Source: Tetracentron sinense (lineage: Eukaryota; Streptophyta; Magnoliopsida; Trochodendrales; Trochodendraceae). From it: 64,000 nucleotides of DNA. How positions within the stretch are numbered: position 1 is the stretch's first letter; every line of letters starts with the position of its first letter. The notes beneath the pieces were generated by a model. That model was given only the letters and a program-made list of their open reading frames with translations, ran no database searches and was not told where the DNA came from. The stretch is taken from the NCBI GenBank assembly GCA_015143295.1, contig CM026571.1:28672505-28736504 (forward strand), written 5' to 3'. Below, one piece after another: positions 11,421-22,804 of this stretch. The position numbers and the translations under genes were made by a program.

Positions 11421-12293
11421 TTAAGTTAAATCACTTAGACAAGTCATACCCAATTCTCTTCTCAAAGCACTAAATCTATCAGAATGTAAAGGTTTGGTGA
11501 AAATATCAGCAAGCTGATTAATTGTATCAACAAATTCCAAGATAACATTTCCATTTTGCACATGATCTCTAATAAAATGATATCTTATTTCTATGTGTTT
11601 AGTCCTTGAGTGTTGAATAGGATTCTTAGTCATACAAATAGCACTTGTGTTATCACACTTAATATGAATTTTAGTATAGATAAGTTTAAAATCTTCTAGC
11701 TGTTGTTTCATGCAGAGAGTTTGAGTGCAACAAAGTCCAGCTGCCATGTACTCAGCCTCAGCTGTGGATAAGGCTACTGAATTTTGTTTCTTACTAAACC
11801 ATGAAACAAGAGAATGTTCTAAAAAGTGACAAGTTCCATTAGTACTTTTTCTATCTACTTTGCATCTAGCAAAGTCTGCATCTGAATAGCTTATTAGATC
11901 TAAGTTTGTGTCTTTTGGATACCATAAGCCTAAATCAATTGTTCCAAGTAAGTATCTAAAGATTTTTTTTATAGCAGTTAAGTGAGATTCTTTTGGACAG
12001 GATTGGAATCTTACACAAATGCAAACACTGAACATAATGTCAGGTCTGCTTGCAGTGAGATACAAAAGGCTTCCAATCATGCCTCTATAGAGTTTTTCAT
12101 CAATATTTTTCCCTTTTTCATCCTTATCAAGTTTGGTTGATGGACTCATAGGAATATCCATTATTTTAGTGTTTTCCATTCCAAACTTTTTAAGTAGTTC
12201 TTTAGTATATTTAGCTTGATTAACGAAAGTTCCTTGTTTGGTTTGTTTGATTTGAAGTCTTAAGAAAAATGTTAATTCACCCATCATACTCAT
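11421..12293 (-). pseudogene. Copia RT C-terminus and RNase H
   Basis: This 290-residue frame covers the end of reverse transcriptase (KYTKELLKKFGM, YRGMIGSLLYLTASRPD) and the RNase H domain (SYSDADFA, ALSTAEAEYMA, KHIEIRYHFIRDHV), ending at TCLSDLT. RNase H would degrade the RNA strand of the RNA-DNA hybrid; its DAD and TAEAE motifs look intact. It is cut off from the RT core at 12348 by stops between 12294 and 12347. Confidence 0.85.
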
Positions 12294-12347
12294 TTCAAAT
12301 TCTTTTTACATTGTTTTAGCAAACATTCTAGAGAGAGATTCATTTGT

Positions 12348-12983
12348 TTATCCAAATATGATGTCATTTACATAGATTTGGATTATTAGCATATCATCAT
12401 TTTTGGTCATTATGAATAAAGTTGTGTCAATTTTACCTCTTGTGAATCCGTTTTCAATTAGGAAGCTACTTAGCCTATCATACCAAGCTCTTGGAGCTTG
12501 CTTTAATCCATATAAGGCTTTAGTTAACTTAAATACATAATTAAGAAATTTATGATTTTCAAAACAAGGAGATTGATTTACATAAACTTCCTCATTGATA
12601 TACCCATTTAGAAATGTACTTTTTACATCTATTTGATATAGTTTAAATTCTTTATGACTAGCAAATGCAAGTAACATTCTTATAGCTTCTAGTTTAGCAA
12701 TCGGGGCAAAAGTTTCATCATAATCTATCCTCTCTTCTTGGTTGTAACCTTGAGCTACTAATCTTGCTTTATTTTTAACTACATTCCCATTTTCATCATT
12801 TTTATTCTTAAAGACCCATTTTGTTCCAATAATAGATTTGTCATTTGGTCTACGTACTAGATCCCAAACTTGATTTTTATCAAATTCATTTAACTCTTCT
12901 TGCATAGCAATGCCCCACGAGTCATCTTCAATAGCTTCTAAGGCATTTTTAGGTTCAATTTGACTTAAGAAAGCAAGATTCAT
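12348..12983 (-). pseudogene. Copia reverse transcriptase core, catalytic Asp lost
   Basis: A 211-residue frame with the Copia RT signature: TKWVFKNKNDENG, KARLVAQGYNQEE, IDYDETFAPIAKLEAIR, YQIDVKSTFLNG, LYGLKQAPRAWYDRL. The catalytic box reads QIYVNDIIFG instead of YVDD, so the second metal-binding aspartate is Asn and polymerase activity should be lost. The frame stops directly after this box. Confidence 0.88.
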
Positions 12984-13058
12984 TAGATTTCTTCTTGTTC
13001 TAACCCATTATTCCATATTACCAAGTATTAGATCCTTAGTGTGAGCTTTTATTAATTT

Positions 13059-13589
13059 TCAAGCTTTAGGAAGTTGATAGGATTCTTCATTTTCAATTTC
13101 TTCTTCATTATCTATTTCAATGGAGTTGTTACTTGATTTTTCTTTTTCTTGATCATTTTTATTTTCTTTGTTGATTAGTAAATTTGATATTGCTTTTAGA
13201 AGATTATCAATTTCATCATCCATATCAGTATTGATTTTGTTAAAAGGATTTAATTCATCAAAAACTACATGAATTGATTCTTCAACAATTAATGATTTCT
13301 TGTTAAACACTCTATAAGCTTTGCTATTAGTAGAGTATCCTAAGAAGATTCCTTCCACAGATTTAGCATCAAATTTCTTAAGATGTTGTTTATCATTAAG
13401 TATGAAGCATTTACATCCAAACACCTTAAAATAACTTATATTAGAGATTCTTCCATTCCAAAGCTCATATGGAGTTTTATTTAGTTTGCTTATTATAACA
13501 ACTCTATTAATTACATAACATGATGTGTTAATGGCTTCAGCCCAAAAATAATTTGGTAATTTATTTTCATTAAGCATTGTTCTAGCCAT
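13059..13589 (-). pseudogene. Copia integrase, C-terminal part
   Basis: Starts in MARTMLNENKLPNYFWAEAINT, the region after the last catalytic Glu of Copia integrases. It continues through TPYELWNGRISNISYFKVFGCKCF and FDAKSVEGIFLGYSTNSKAYRV (integrase C-terminal motif), and ends in an acidic linker before RT. The stretch 13590-13800 carries the catalytic middle (including NGVVERKNRSLQEMA) but has several stops. Confidence 0.85.
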
Positions 13590-13800
13590 TTCTTGAAGAG
13601 ATCTATTCTTTCTTTCTACTACACCATTCTGTTGTGGAGTTCTAGGTGCTGAAAAATTATGATTAAAACCATTTTCATCACAAAATTATTCAAGTTCTTT
13701 ATTTTTAAATTCTCCTCATTTATCACTTCTTATATTGTTAATAGAATAACCTTTTTCATTTTGAACTCTTTTATAAAACTTTTTAAATAGAGAGGGTGCT

Positions 13801-14499
13801 TCATTTTTTATGAGAAATAAATAGTACCCATGAGTATCTTGAAAAATCATCCACTATAACAAAAGCATAAGTTTTTCCAGCTAGGCTAGCTACTTCATTT
13901 GGACCAAAAAGATCCATATGCAAAAGTTCTAAGGGCCTAATGGTAGAAATCATTTTCTTGGTTTGAAATGAAGATTTTATTTGTTTTCCAAGTTGACAAG
14001 CATCACAGATTTTGTCTTTGATAAATTTAGTTTTAGGTAATCCTTTAACTAATTCATTTTTAGAGAGTTTAGACAAAAGATACATACTAGCATGTCCTAG
14101 TCTCCTATGCCATAACCAGCTAGCTTCATCTATAGCAGAGAGACATATCATGTTTTGAGATTTAAGTTCATCAAAATCTAAAGTATAAACATTTTCATTT
14201 CTATGTGCTACAAACAAAGTATTTAGATTATCTTTATCCTTAATCATGCAGATATTTGACTTGAATGAGACATTCAGTCCCTTATCACAAAGTTGACTAA
14301 TACTAATGAGATTATGTTTGAGTCCATCAACAAGTAGTACATTCTCAATAAAAACGGATTTATTCTTACCAATGTTACCTATGCCAATGATCTTCCCTTT
14401 AGCATTGTCTCCAAATGTTACATGACCGCCATCCTTTGGAGTGATTGATGCAAATAGTTCCTTGTTCCCGGTCATATGCCTTGAGCATCCACTGTCCAA
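13801..14499 (-). pseudogene. Copia protease, GAG-pre-integrase and integrase start
   Basis: Begins MDSGCSRHMTGN, the aspartic protease active site (Asp-Ser-Gly). GAG-pre-integrase follows, then the integrase zinc region (HRRLGHAS and CDACQLGK) and the first two catalytic aspartates (MDLFGP and VIVDDFSRYSW). The frame ends at SHKK-stop in a run of six A; the next frame reads on normally, so a one-base slip in the A run probably broke it. Confidence 0.85.
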
Positions 14500-14860
14500 G
14501 AACCATGTTGTCTTGGAAGTTCTTGATTTGAAGCATACCTACACATCCAATTCAAGTAACTCCAAGATACTTTCCCCCCGATACCCAAACAGTTTTGGAT
14601 GGTACCCAAAGTGATTTGGGTTGTGGTTTGGGAGGATTAGTTCCCTTAGGAACCCATATCATTCTTGAACCTTTGTGGTTAGATTTTGAAAGAGAAGATG
14701 TTCCTTTTGGAACCCAAACTTTCCTAATTATTTTACCATTATAAAATGAGGTGGATGGTGGAGTTTGGTGATTACTTAATTTTGTAAAGAAATTTTGATA
14801 ATCTTTTTGTTTTGAAAAAGCATTATAACCAAGTCCAGCCTTGTTAAAAACACATCTTTG
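14500..14860 (-). pseudogene. Gag-protease linker, frame-broken
   Basis: Between the gag stop and the protease motif the minus strand carries a linker with the repeated phrase WVPKGT, as is usual just before the Copia protease. It has frame changes and stops. Confidence 0.5.
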
Positions 14861-16255
14861 CTATCCTAAAAGTCTTTCTAGGTTCTTTTGACCATTTGTG
14901 AATGTGAGGACAGTATTGGTCAAGTCATTGACTTTAACTTTTAACTCATCACATTCACATGGTGAGTTATGATGAACATTTTCAATATCATTTAATTTCT
15001 TACTCAATTCCTCATTCTCAATGGCTAACACACTCTTTTCTTTTTGTAGATTTTCACATGATTGTGAGAGAGTGTGAATTTCTTTTTTAAAGAATTTATT
15101 TAATTTAGCTATTCTACCAAATTCAAAGTAGAGTTCATCAAATGCTTCTCTTATTTCATTATATGAGAGAGAATTATTTGGGGAAGAAGTTACCTCATCC
15201 TCATTAGCCATGAGGCACAGATTTGCCACTTCTTCATCACTTGAATCTTCTGACTTGCTTCCCTCCGAGTCATCCCAAGTTGCCATCATAGCCTTTTTCT
15301 TGTGCTTTTGGCTCTTCTTGAGTTGAGGGTAGTCAGTCCTTATGTGGCCTGGCTTCTTGCATTCATAACATGTGAGACGTTCCTTCTTGCTAGCTTCAGC
15401 TTTGTTCACTTCTTTTGAGAACTCCTTCTTGTATGGTCTCTTTTTGAAGTTCTTCTTATGCTTAAGGAACCTTTTGAACCTTCTTGACATCAAGGCTATA
15501 TCTTCATCATCACTACTGGTTTCCTCATCACCAATTTCAACTTGAGTAGACTTGAGAGCCAGCCCTTTCTTGGTTCTAGGTTCATCAGGCATTTGATCCT
15601 TCATTATGACTTCATAAGTCATAAGAGATCCCAACAGCTCATCCATAGGCAGTTTGGTGAGGTCCTTAGCTTCTTGGATTGCTGTTACTTTTGGAGTCCA
15701 TTCCTTGTGCGGTGATCTTAAAATCTTTCTTACATTTTCTGCATTAGAATACACTTTACCCAGAGATTTAAGACCATTTAAAATGTTAGTAAATCTGGTG
15801 AACATATCACCGATAGATTCTTCTTTTTCCATTTTGAATAATTCGTACTTGTGAACAAGCATGCTAATCTTTTCTTCTTTAACCTGATTAGTTCCTTCAT
15901 AGGTGACTTTCAGTTTATCCCATATTTCTTTAGTAGAGTCACATCCAGAAACTCTGCTAAATTCTTGGGGACTAAAGGCATAGTAGAGGTTGCTAATAGC
16001 TTTAGCATTGATTTGAATGAGTTTAATGTCAGCTTCATTCCATTCTTCCTCTACCTTAGGAATTCTAAAATCATCCACAGTTTTTGTGGGAAGATGAGTG
16101 CCATTGACTATTACTCTCCAACACTCATAATCTAGAGCTTGAATGTAATACATCATCCTAGTTTTCCAATACTTATAATTTTCTCCATTAAACAGAGGTG
16201 GTCTAGTGGTGGACTGTCCTTCTCCTAGGCTTGTTACAAAAACATTGTTTGCCAT
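14861..16255 (-). pseudogene. Copia gag (UBN2 type), altered zinc knuckle
   Basis: A 464-residue frame starting MANNVFVTSLGEGQSTTRPP; the ATG lies about 45 bases after the primer-binding site. The capsid core includes FNGENYKYWKTRMMYYIQ and GCDSTKEIWDKLKVTYEGT. A basic region is followed by the knuckle CYECKKPGHIRTDYPQ (near residue 300), where the last Cys is Tyr. An acidic and probably coiled-coil tail follows. Length is normal for Sirevirus-like gag, but the altered knuckle and the broken pol downstream argue against function. Confidence 0.85.
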
Positions 16256-16300
16256 AATAAACTCGATTACTCAGATTGTTTAGATCTATTTAGAGTATTA

Positions 16301-16313
16301 GGCTCTGATACCA
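16301..16313 (-). other. Primer-binding site (initiator Met tRNA type)
   Basis: GGCTCTGATACCA is the complement of TGGTATCAGAGCC and lies two bases from the LTR end at 16316, the standard Copia arrangement for minus-strand priming. Confidence 0.9.
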
Positions 16314-16315
16314 AT

Positions 16316-17699
16316 TGTTGGCCAGGTAATGACCCTAAAGGGGGGTGAATAGAGTTTATGACAGCTTTCTAAAAAATTGAACTACAAATTCAAAAGTGCG
16401 GAATAAAATTAAATATGCAACAAGATGAACTGCAGAATATTTAAAGGAAAGAGAGAAGAGATAAGGAGAATGCAAACTCAAGATTTATTTACGAGGTTCA
16501 ACAATCTAGCCTACTCCCCGCCTAAACTTCCAGCTAGAGGATTCACCACGATTCCTTAATCGCACTGGCTCCTTTACAGGTGGAGTCCAAACCTTTACAA
16601 TCTCTCTTACAGGTCGAGATATTACCTTACAAGCTCTCCTTTAGGCTGAGCTGAAACCTCTCAAGAGACAACCATCTCTTGAAATAACTGAAGCAATAGC
16701 TTCAGTGCAAGAATCCTGGATTCTTGACTACTTTCAATAAATGAGTTTTTTTTTTGGATTAAAAATCCAAAGAGAAAGCTCCTTAAATGAGCTGAATAAG
16801 AGTGAAATAAAAACTCTAATTAAGTCTCTCAAAGTAGGTAGGAGTCAAGTAAGCTCAAGAGAGAACTTTTGGGGATTTTCTAAGTATGAGAGTAAGTGAA
16901 AATCAATAGCAGTGAATAGGTGATAGATGGGAGTTATTGCTATGATCAAGAGTTATGATATGTTCATAAATGAACTCCTTTTATACCATTTGATCCAATA
17001 GTGCCATTGGGGTAGCATTAAGTGCTTTTAGGTCCGTTGCAAAATAGCCGTTGCAAAGATTTTTCAGTTTCAGACATGATTTCGTTGACGAAGTGGAGTT
17101 TCCACTTGAGTTCGTCGCCAAATTCAAAAGATGGAATTTAATTTTAAAAAATCCTGTAATAACTTCGTCACTGAAGTTAACCCAACCAAAGATTTTGTTG
17201 CCGAAATCAAGAAACAAAACTGAATTTGAAAATTTCTGTAATGACTTCGTCGTCGAATTCAATCTACCAAGAGAATTCGTCGACGAATTCAGAGTAAAAA
17301 TTCTGAATTCAGTCTTGGATCACACTGAAGGGATGTGATTGATTTCCTAGGTCAATTAGCTATACTCATATCAAAATTTTATGATTAATTAGAGCTTTAG
17401 AGTGATCTTTAAAAATGTCCTAGGCTCCTATGGTCAATCTATGATTCTTGAGCTTTTTAACTTACCATCCTTTTGAGGATATTTTACATAAGTCCTATAC
17501 ATTCTCAGAATAAAAAGTAAATACATTTGAAAATGATGAGAGATGATCTTGGCTTGACTTGGATCTTGAGATTTTGCCTTTTGTCTTCAATGGACCTGAC
17601 TTGGACTAAGGTCTTATCTTGGATCTTCATCTTGTATTCAGTGAGTTGAACTTCCTCTTGGGTAATTTCCATCCTTTTTCATGATTGGAGTGCTATCAA
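16316..17699 (-). repeat. 5' LTR of the Sirevirus-like element, outer end missing
   Basis: Matches 6896-8279 closely but stops at TGCTATCAA. The last roughly 122 bases present in the other LTR (8280-8401) are absent. The join to Gypsy I sequence shares TCAA with the expected target duplication, which suggests a microhomology deletion. Confidence 0.85.
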
Positions 17700-18433
17700 G
17701 ACATGACAAGACAAGCATGACAAATGATTCCAAGCAAGGCAAGACACATGTGATTCCCACAAGACAAAAACAAGTTTTCTTACACGATAAGCAAGTTTTG
17801 ACAAAACACAAAAGACTATTTTCAAGAACAAGACATGACTTTTAAAGTATGAGTTTTATCGGAGGTTTTGCATCATTCCATGCATGTCATGATCATAGTA
17901 CTGCTTTAAATTATTGCTCTTATATCGTCTTAATTATTGAGATTATGTTGCTCCAATTATTGCTGTTATGATTTGTAGTTTGTTATTGCTATTGTTAGTT
18001 AGTAGCTTGTACTCGCTGAGTATTCCATGCTCAGCCGTACATTTCATGTTGGTAGGTCCGGTGGGTACCTTCGACCCTGAGCCTTGGGTTGATGAAGAAT
18101 ACGTGGAGGAAAGGGAGCCACCTATCCCTATGCAGTCTCAGGAGGATGGAGATTTGGATGTGTGGCCATACTTAGATTATTGTTGAGTGGAGTGATTGTG
18201 AGAGTCTCTTTTTTTATTTTGATAGGTGGGCATGTCCAGCTTTACTATTTATGTTGTGTATCTAACTTGAAATACTGATATGGTTTATAGAAGAAAGAAA
18301 AGAAAAAGTTAGTTCAGGCTTTCGCAATGTATTTAAGCTTCCGCACTCTGATTCATGTTCTATTATTGTATGTTTTACCTTATTCATCACAGGATGGTTT
18401 GACAGGTTAAGTATAGTCATGACTAAAGTATCC

Positions 18434-18581
18434 CTTAACTCATAGGGGTATTTTGGGGCGCGACAGAAGTGGTATCAGTGCTCTAGGCTTTAGAGTCCCT
18501 AGGGTCACTTAACTCATAGGGGTATTTTGGGGCGCGGCAGAAGTGGTATCAGAGCTCTAGGCTTTAGAGTCCCTAGGGTCA
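18434..18581 (+). repeat. 74-bp tandem duplication of LTR end and primer-binding site
   Basis: The segment from CTTAACTCATAGG through the LTR terminus, PBS and CCCTAGGGTCA occurs at 18434-18507 and again at 18508-18581. This gives two primer-binding sites: TGGTATCAGTGC near 18470 and TGGTATCAGAGC near 18544. Only the second matches initiator Met tRNA well. Confidence 0.85.
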
Positions 18582-18855
18582 CTTAGAACTGATATCATGT
18601 TTGAATAAGGCATTAGAGTCACCTTAAATAGTCATATTTCAAGTGTAGACTAACAAGTTAGTCTTAGTCAAAACGGGTTGAACTTCAACCTATCTTAGTG
18701 TTATAAGCTAGAAACACAATTGTATGCCTATCATGTTGTATGTATACCTTGGGGTGTTGATATATGCTTAAGTGAATATGAAGTGATTGTTGAAATAGTT
18801 ATTAATGTGTATCCAAGTTAGACTCATGTTGTATTGTCGTACTCAGGAGTTAATC

Positions 18856-20040
18856 ATGAGGGGCAATGCATGGGGTCGTGGATATAACACAAGAGGTAGT
18901 GGAAATGATGTTCCTTCGGGTGATGAGCAAACCAACTTTGCCCAAGCTTTTGCATCCATAGCCGAGACTTTAGCTATGTTAGCAACTAGGCAACCTACTC
19001 CTCCTTCTGCCGTCACACTTATAGCTGCTCCTCCAAATCGAGCACAAGCCGGAATAGAGGCTTTTCGGAGGATAAGGCCTCCATTCTTTTGTGGAAGTAT
19101 TGATCCATTGGCTACCAAAGCTTCGACAACTAGAAAAGATATTCTCTGTGTTGTTGCTTACTGAGGTGGAGAGGGTCACATGGGCCGCCTTTATGCTTGA
19201 AGGTGAGGCCGACCATTTATGGCGGTCAGTGGTTAGGACCCAAGATTTGACCCGATAGGGTCAAGACTGGACATGGGGAGAATTTTTATACGTGTTCTAC
19301 AAGAAGTACTTCCTCATCGGGATGAAGGAGAAGAAGGAGGTCAAGTTCATTACCTTAGAACAAGGTAATATGTCTATGGCCACATATGAAGCTAAGTTCT
19401 TAGAGCTATCTCGATTCGCTCCTCACATGATAGCTATGGAGGCTATGAAAGCCCGAAAGTTCAAGAGGGGGTTGAAGGCCTACCTCAGGGACCGAGTCTC
19501 GATGTTTAGACACGAGACTTATGCGAAGGTAGTGGACAATGCTTAGCTAGTTGAGTCTAATTCCGATGAGTTCTTTAAGAGAAGGGGAATGGAGAGAGGC
19601 CAGTCTAGTGGCTCAGCAGAGAAGAGAGCTAGGACTACACCATACTAGCCTTCAGGGCCAGCGCAGTCACAGAGGCTGTATTCTGCACCGCAGGCTCCTC
19701 ATTCATTTGCTCCACCGACTTCATGCCTAGCTACTACTCAGGCGCCTCGCCCCACAGTATCTCCACATAGTCATATGAGCCATGTACCTACTGTGGTAAG
19801 AGGCATTTAGCAGGAGATTGCCGGAAGATCTCGGATGGGTGTTTCTATTGTAGTGACCAAGGCGACATGATTTGAAATTGTCCCCACCGTCAAATGCCAC
19901 CTTAGTCTTAGGGGAGTAGGCCCCCTGTCAGGCAAGTGTCTCAGCAGAGCTCGTCACAGGCATCGAGACCCTCACAGTCTACACGGCCGCCTCGTCAAGC
20001 AACTCAAGGATGAGTTTTTGCCTTGTCAGAGAGAGACGCA
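18856..20040 (+). pseudogene. Gypsy I gag, decayed
   Basis: The ATG at 18856 opens MRGNAWGRGYNTRG, like the gag starts of Gypsy II and III. Retrotransposon gag signatures follow in changing frames: EAFRRIRPPFFCGS, FYKKYF, ITLEQGNMSMATYEAKFLELSRFAPHM, and RKFKRGLKAYLRDRVS. A knuckle-like CFYCSDQGDMI-stop-NC near 19840 has Asp in place of His. Many stops; not functional. Confidence 0.8.
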
Positions 20041-20212
20041 CCTGCATCCGATGATGTCGTGCAAGGTACGCAAGGATACTAGAGTTTTAAGTTGTGAATG
20101 CTAACTGTTATGTGATACGTTGTTAATAGGTTGCCTATGTATGATGTGTGTTATTGCTTGAAATCTATTGATGTTAGTCATTTAATTGCACAAGCACTTT
20201 ATTAGTAAACGA

Positions 20213-20424
20213 ATGTCTAGCCTGAGTGTTGATCAACATAGGATCCACTCATTCTTTTATCTTATCGATTTTTGCGAAAGGATTTTCATCCGAGCCTAGT
20301 CGGGTAGAGCATGAGTTGTCCATTTCGACTCCGCTTGGCAAATCGGTTGACACGGACCGGATGTACAAAGACAGTGTGGTTCAAGTGGGACAGAATGAGT
20401 TGTTGGCCGACCTGATCATTCTGG
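20213..20424 (+). pseudogene. Gypsy I protease remnant, active site lost
   Basis: Reads LINIGSTHSFIL, where a retropepsin would have LIDTGSTHSF, so the catalytic Asp is Asn. It continues with FSSEPSRVEHELSISTPLGKSV and ADLIIL, then joins in frame to Tat integrase sequence at about 20424. The 123-residue frame at 20226-20597 is therefore a chimera of two lineages. Confidence 0.75.
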
Positions 20425-21087
20425 ATAACGGGCAACCTTTTCAAAGCGCCCCTATACACATGTTGTATACCAAATTGGATATCCAAAAGGACTACTCTAC
20501 CCGGTACTACCCAGTTGCGAATGGTCTCGCCGAAGCCTTCAACAAGACTTTGTGCAAAATCCTCAAGAAAGTTATGCATAAAAGCAAGCGGGACTGACAT
20601 GAACGCCTATCCAAAGCCCTCTAGGAATCAAAACTACTCATCGGACTCTAACACAGGCCACGCTGTATTCCTTGGTCTTCGACGGTGAAGTAGTTCTCCC
20701 CCTTGAAATTCAAATTCTCTCCCTACGTGTGGCAATTCAGCAGTCTATCATAAAAGAGGACTCAACTAAAGTTCATCTTGCAGAGCTTGAAACTCTTGAT
20801 GAACGTTGTCACCAAGCCAAACAGAGTTTAGAGATGTATAGACAGAGGCTAGTGCCTTTAACAAAAGAGTAAGACTAAGGTCTTTCAAAACAGGGGACTT
20901 GGTCTTAATGGTCAGGATTCCAATCATCGTCACTCGATGAACCAAGAGGAAGCTCGAACTAAAGTGGGAAGTGCCTTACGTCATCGAGAAGGTATATGCT
21001 AATGGAGCAAACCTGTTGACTTCAATGGATGGAGAGCGAATTATCTCTCCAACTAATGCAAGATTCCTTAAGCGATACTACTCTTAA
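20424..21087 (+). pseudogene. Tat-type integrase, C-terminal part
   Basis: Reads DNGQPFQSAPIHMLYTKLDI, then YYPVANGLAEAFNKTLCKILKK (catalytic Glu region) and KSKRD. In other frames it goes on to FDGEVVLPLEIQI, LDERCHQAKQSLEMYRQRL and the end NARFLKRYYS-stop. These are the conserved integrase tail motifs of the Tat group. At least four stops or shifts. Confidence 0.8.
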
Positions 21088-21099
21088 GAATCGAAATGC

Positions 21100-22250
21100 T
21101 CGTTAGACCAAAACATTAAAAGATGGTCTAGGCAAAATTTAGAGCACAAAATGACTCGCTAAGTTGAAAACCCTAAGGGGTGGCTTAGGCAAAAAATTAG
21201 AGTCATGCTCGCTAAGTTGAAAATCCTAACGGGTGGCTTAGGCAAAAATTAGAGCGATAATGACTCACTAAGTTGAAAACCCTAAGGGACGACTTAGAAA
21301 GAAAATTGAGTCAAAATAAAATGCCCGCTAGACTAAAACTTCAAGAAGAAGGTCTAGGCAAAATTAAGGCAACAAATAGCTCGCTAGACTAACACTCCAA
21401 GAGTCAGTCTGGGCAAAAATTAGAGCGCTTTGATAGGCTCTGGAATACGAGCTAAAAAGGTTGACAACGCTTCAGAAGACTCCAGAATACAAGACCGAAG
21501 TCCAAACCCTCCCAGGTATGAACGGAAACTGCCTATTTGCCATCAAATTGCGAATCAAAGCTTCAAAAGCCCCCAAATACAAGGCCGAAGTCAAAAACTT
21601 CCTGGGTACGAACGAAAACTACCTATTCGCTCTCAAAATACGAATGCCCCTTCTGAACTACGTTTGACTTGATCCTACCATGGGTACGTAGGCAGCTTGA
21701 GAAAATTAACTTGGGTTCAGCTAGTTCTTCTAAAAGAACACTATCCCCCTGGGATACAAAATCATCATTGTCACCCCTCAATATGGGTGAAACGAAGAAA
21801 ACTGTTGTCTGTGCACAAAGAAGAAACCACAATTCTAAATAAGGACTTCTCACCATTAGAAGCAGATCTGCCGATTACAATGGACGGACAATAGAGCATC
21901 TTCCCCGACCAATGTAAGATTTTCAAGATGGTATCATCTATAAGGATCCAACAAAAGCCCGCTAGACCAAAATCTCAAAAGGTGGTCTAGGCAAAATTAG
22001 GGCAACAAAATACCCGCAAAGTCGAAAATCCAAAATGACGGCTTAGGCAAAAGTTAGGGTAACATGGCTTGCTAAGTTGAAAATCCAAAAGGACGGCTTA
22101 GGCAAAAATTGAGTTAAAACAAAATACCCACTAGAGTGACACTCCAAGAATCAATCTAGGCAAAAATTAGGGTGGCCAAAAGCTCGCTAAACTAATGCTC
22201 CAAGAGTTGGTTTAGGTAAAAATTAGAGCAATTTGACAGGCTCCTGAGTA
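21100..22250 (+). repeat. Degenerate tandem units GCTAAGTTGAAAACCCTAAG
   Basis: Units of roughly 45-70 bp combine CTCGCTAAGTTG or CTCGCTAGAC, a CCTAAGGG or CCAAGAGT stretch, and GGCTTAGGCAAAAATTAGAG. About ten or more copies occur in two blocks (21110-21430 and 21955-22240), separated by a longer copy pair containing GAACGAAAACTACC. Probably 3' untranslated sequence of the Tat element. Confidence 0.65.
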
Positions 22251-22804
22251 GGAGCTAAACAGATTCATCATTTTTGAAGACTTGTTCTCAAATTACAAGT
22301 TCAAACCTTCCCAGATATGAAAGGAAATTATCTACTCATAAATTACGAGTCTAAAATCGCCCCTATTCTGAACTACATTTGACTTGATCCTATCATGGTT
22401 ATGTAGGCAGTCTGAGAAAATTAACTTGGGTTCAGTCTGTTCTTCTAAAAGAACACTATTCTCCCCATTAGAAAAGGGGGAGAGGAATTTATGTAAAATA
22501 AAATAAAATTCCTCGAGATATAAAGAAGGAGTCATATCAGTAGAAGAGAGAGGAGTACAAGACAAAAATAATAATAAAGTCTTTTATTCATGGATAACAA
22601 AAGGAGGGAACTCCACATAAATTGGAGAACTCACTCGAGTTAAACAAGCAGTTTCTTGAGAATATGTTATCAACTCTAACAAGCTACTAAGTTAAACAAG
22701 CAGTATCTTGAGAATATGTTGTCAGCTCCATTAAGCTCCAAAATCTGATGAATAGTGCCTTGAATATAAGGTCTGAGGCAAAATGCCATATTGATGGACA
22801 CTAT

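Larger units (their letters stand above)
6896..17699 (-). mobile_element. Sirevirus-like Ty1/Copia element with env-like gene
   Basis: LTRs at 6896-8401 and 16316-17699 begin TGTTGGCCAGG on the plus strand. Read on the minus strand the order is LTR, primer-binding site, gag, protease, integrase, reverse transcriptase, RNase H, a separate palindrome/TATA block, an env-like gene, several polypurine tracts, LTR. A gene after RNase H, repeated polypurine tracts and a palindrome-rich LTR promoter are hallmarks of Sireviruses. The two LTRs are close by eye, so this is one of the younger layers. The pol frame is broken. It sits in the Gypsy I 5' LTR. Confidence 0.9.
5156..18465 (+). repeat. Gypsy I 5' LTR, interrupted by a Copia element
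   Basis: LTR pieces 5156-6895 and 17700-18465 total about 2.5 kb and end in GGGGCGCGACA. The second piece aligns by eye with 27002-27776 of the 3' LTR. The interruption is the Sirevirus-like element at 6896-17699. Confidence 0.88.
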
